A stretch of DNA of 64,000 bases. Origin: Epiperipatus broadwayi. Taxonomy: Eukaryota; Onychophora; Udeonychophora; Euonychophora; Peripatidae. Below the pieces are notes generated by a model. That model saw nothing but the letters and a program-made list of their open reading frames with translations, was not told where the DNA came from and made no database searches. The translations under genes and the position numbers were made by a program. Of this stretch, positions 61,586 to 64,000 are shown one piece after another (within the stretch, counting starts at the first letter, position 1; every line of letters starts with the position of its first letter). The stretch covers positions 95,001 through 159,000 of the forward strand of contig JAQFVV010013316.1 in assembly GCA_028023455.1 (NCBI GenBank), read 5' to 3'.

Positions 61586-61953
61586 GGAGAATATAATAAT
61601 CAGGATAAAATACAATGAATAGTTGGAATTAGGCAAAGTGTTGTAGCCTTTCAAAAAAGTTTGCTACAGTAAATTAAAAGAGATTATCAAAAAAATATTA
61701 AATAAATTAAAGGAATAGTATGTTATGTATGTGGTTACAATTATGTTTGACAGATTGCTTTGTGTAATTATTGAAACAGTCCCATTAACTTTTAGTTCTC
61801 TTTTGTTTTTCTCTTTTTCTTCTAGAATTAAAATGATTATTTTTATTTACTTCTAATTGCTGATAATTTACATGATGTGTAATTCAAAACAAAGGGCTTA
61901 TTTCCAAATTTGATATAAATTTCTTTATGCAAAAATAGTAATTTCAAGGATAC

Positions 61954-62136
61954 GATTTAACTTTAAAATTGTCAGGTTGTGGTAATCTCCCAAATTTCCT
62001 ATTTCTTTGATTTGGTTGTGGGACATATCTACTTCTTTCAGACTTAGTGGAGCTTTGAAGTCTAATAATTTAGTAATTACATTATAGGATGCATTGAGAA
62101 ATAATAAATGCCTTAATTCTCCCAGTGATGACAGAT
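61954..62136 (-). CDS. LRGUK: LRGUK exon: leucine-rich repeats (most 5' exon in window)
   Basis: 183-nt exon. Acceptor TTTGTTTTGTTTGCAG before 62136; donor AATC|GTATCC after 61954. It starts and ends inside codons. Peptide segments: LSSLGELRHLLFLNASYNVI, LLDFKAPLSLKEVDMSHNQI and GNLGDYHNLTILKLN. The phrase F.AP..LKEVDMSHNQI..I..L..YH.LT.L.L is the most LRGUK-specific part of the window; the human protein, as I recall it, has FKPPQNLK..DFSHNQI..I.DLS.YHALT. Reading through the donor meets a stop soon after, as expected for an intron. Upstream exons are outside the window. Confidence 0.9.
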
Positions 62137-62215
62137 CTGCAAACAAAACAAATTTAAAAAATAAGTTTTTTGTATAAATATGTGTTTATATATACTATAT
62201 ACCACATTTAATCCT

Positions 62216-62351
62216 ACTATTATTACTATTACTACTACTATTACTACTACTACTACTAATAATAATAATAATAGCAACAACAATAACAATAATAATGATA
62301 ATGATGATGATGATGATGATGATGATAATAATAATAATAATAATAATTTAT
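62216..62351 (+). repeat. trinucleotide microsatellite, TAT/TAC then AAT/GAT
   Basis: Blocks of TAC/TAT, AAT, CAA, GAT and AAT repeats adjoin the 3' end of the LINE on the minus strand. Confidence 0.92.
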
Positions 62352-62870
62352 TTTTTATTTATTTATTCATTATGAAACAAATAATAAATGTATAATACAG
62401 TGAGATAAATTCCATACAAGAAAAATTTTGAGTGAGGAATTTAAATGTAACAACTAAAAACACTAATAAAATACAAAAAAAAAAAGTATAAATATAACAT
62501 AAAATATTAAAATCACACAGATATTACATTTGGCAATTCAATCACAGTAGTAAATAATTACAACATAACATATAGTATAAACAAAAAATAAAATAAAATA
62601 AAAGAAACAAACAAAATGAAACTAATGCTTAGCATAATATAACCAGTGCCATAAATGATTTTTAAAAATCAAATAACAAATAGTGTTCATTAAATTCACA
62701 GAACAATCTCTTATAAACATTTTAAATAATTTAGGACCATTATAACTAAATTGCTTCCTATTAGATGTTTTAAGAAAATAAGCTAGCTGATATTTAGTAG
62801 ATAAACGAGTATTTACAACAGAAGATTTAGTATCCAAATGAAGTTTTCCACAATAAATATTCAAGAATCA
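62352..62870 (-). mobile_element. CR1/Jockey-like LINE 3' end
   Basis: The minus-strand frame 62622-62864 reads NTRLSTKYQLAYFLKTSNRK then QFSYNGPKLFKMFIRDCSVN, the conserved tail of this LINE class's ORF2 (FSYNGPKLWN.LP-like). An AT-rich 3' UTR and the microsatellite follow. It is 5' truncated. Confidence 0.75.
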
Positions 62871-62919
62871 CTCTATATTCGTACAAATGGAAAACATTTA
62901 GTATATTAAACGTGGCATA

Positions 62920-62922
62920 AAT

Positions 62923-62953
<31 letters not shown>

Positions 62954-63545
62954 CAACAACAACAACAAGAAGAACAACAACAATAATAATTCATTTATTT
63001 AAGTTATAAACAACAGCATATAATTTCAAATAAAGATTGCACATTAAAATAATAAAGACAATATATACAATGTATATAATAATAATAATAATAAAAAGAA
63101 ATGGCAAATGAATAAATAAAAAAATATAAATAAATAAAATATATTTGAACAAAAATGACATTCAAATTTAAGAATACTTCAAAATTGTAAAAATCTGATT
63201 ATATAAAAAGAGTAATCTACATAAAGTGGACATTGGAATGACAAACTTAAATATAAAAGACAGAAGCAGACCAATCATCATGCTTACTTGTTGATTTATG
63301 ATTTTGTAAAGAAATTTAAGATTTCTATTGACCAACTTTAAAATTTATTCAACACTAATTATAATAAACACATCCTTGTTTAGAGTTAGGATTCCAAATG
63401 ATTAAACAATAATTAATGACGTGAAGAACCAATGACAAAAATAATTAAAATTTTTTATCATCACTGAAATGATAATTTGTGCTTAAAGATGGCACTCATG
63501 ATTTTAACAACTTTGCTAATAATCATTTTGTATGAAGAAAAAGGA
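62920..63545 (-). repeat. probable second LINE 3' tail with AAT/CAA microsatellite
   Basis: 62925-62990 holds AAT and CAA repeats followed by ATTCATTTATTTAAG, like the tail next to 62352. The rest (63000-63545) is AT-rich with no readable frame. Confidence 0.45.
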
Positions 63546-63566
63546 TTCATTACTAAATAAAAAAAG

Positions 63567-63672
63567 GTCAAGCATTGGTGGCCGAGAGGTCAGTGACTGC
63601 TGCTTTACAAACAGTTGTCCCAGGTTAGTGGGTTCGCTTCCCGGCTGATGCTATGACACATGAGAAAAAAAA
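63567..63672 (+). mobile_element. tRNA-derived SINE (family A)
   Basis: GTCAAGCATTGGTGGCCGAG, AGGTCAGTG, TTTACAAACAGTTGTCCCAG, B box GGTTCGCTTCCCGG, GATGCTATGACACATG and an A tail. No clear target duplication, because both flanks are A-rich. Confidence 0.9.
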
Positions 63673-63734
63673 AGACTCCCAGATCTTTTTGGGATTCAAC
63701 AGAATTAAACATGATAATATGCTGGACTATTTAC

Positions 63735-64000
63735 ATCATCTATCATTAAATGCTGAATGTAGAGAAAATTTTAAACTTGATTTAAACTCTTTAAATACAA
63801 CTTGTTAGTAACAAAACATGAACTGACTGTTAGTAATTACACAATGTTTCAAATAATATTATTCTTGACTCTTTTTCAAGTGTGATTGGCCTGACCAGTC
63901 ACAATATTAGCATAGGAGTTGAACTTACATCTTTAGATTCTTGAAGATCAAATTTTAAGGCAAAACTAACCAATTGAGCTATTCTGGCAAGAGCATTGCT
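63735..64000 (-). repeat. SINE family B, minus strand, runs off the window
   Basis: The reverse complement of 63930-64000 gives the tRNA-like head: GCCAGAATAGCTCAATTGG (A box), then AGATGTAAGTTCAACTCC (B box). The tail toward 63735 matches 7450-7600 and 1805-2010 (TTAGTAATTAC, AAAATTTTCTCTACATTCAG-like). Confidence 0.78.

Noticed and set aside
62180-62395. Open frame rich in Thr, Asn and Asp runs
   Set aside because: It translates a trinucleotide microsatellite.

Overview
This window is strongly AT-rich nuclear DNA from an animal. It has GT-AG introns, tRNA-derived SINEs, several classes of non-LTR retrotransposon, Penelope-like elements, an LTR retrotransposon, MITEs and long simple repeats. 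No bacterial genes, operons or CRISPR arrays are present. The phylum cannot be fixed from the sequence. An invertebrate is most likely; a mollusc, flatworm or cnidarian would fit, which is inference only.

The only host gene I can support is on the minus strand. Five exons (61954-62136, 51164-51288, 32029-32082, 31850-31936, 18092-18259) join in matching phase into one open frame of leucine-rich repeats. The order and wording of the repeats match LRGUK (leucine-rich repeats and guanylate kinase domain protein). The first exons lie beyond 64000, and the guanylate-kinase exons must lie below 18092 and probably below position 1. One intron is 92 bp; the others are about 10.7, 19.1 and 13.6 kb and are packed with repeats. 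A 36-nt in-frame candidate cassette exon lies at 24346-24381.

The most notable find is a dispersed repeat family of six copies (1.3, 4.1, 5.5, 7.1, 11.4 and 26.1 kb) carrying a type I hammerhead ribozyme: CTGATGA, a 5-bp stem II, GAAA, a 2-bp stem III with a four-base loop, and a cleavage-site TA. One copy has compensatory changes in both stem I and stem II. A Pol III B-box-like sequence lies about 75-105 bases away, on the 3' side of the ribozyme. This resembles metazoan retrozymes and the schistosome Sm-alpha SINE-like repeats.

Layout. 1-14 kb: hammerhead repeats, two tRNA-SINE families, foldbacks, and a large TATC/GATA tract. 14.2-17.3 kb: an internally deleted Ty3/Gypsy-like element on the minus strand, with a related solo LTR at 22.4-23.0 kb. 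23.5-24.0 kb: a complete hAT-type MITE. 29-37 kb: foldbacks, SINEs, a likely processed retrocopy and an RTE fragment. 39.4-46.5 kb: a nested stack in which a CR1/Jockey-like LINE is split by an RTE-like LINE and by a Penelope-like element with inverted terminal repeats, each with further insertions. 47.5-53.6 kb: more RTE and Penelope fragments around one LRGUK exon. 53.6-59.7 kb: featureless AT-rich intron. 59.8-64 kb: a small GC-richer coding-like island, TA palindromes, the most 5' LRGUK exon in the window, LINE 3' ends and SINEs.

Apart from LRGUK, nearly everything recognisable is transposable-element remains inside its introns. Autonomous LINE and Penelope reverse transcriptases are the plausible source of mobility for the SINEs, the foldback SINE-like family and the hammerhead repeats.
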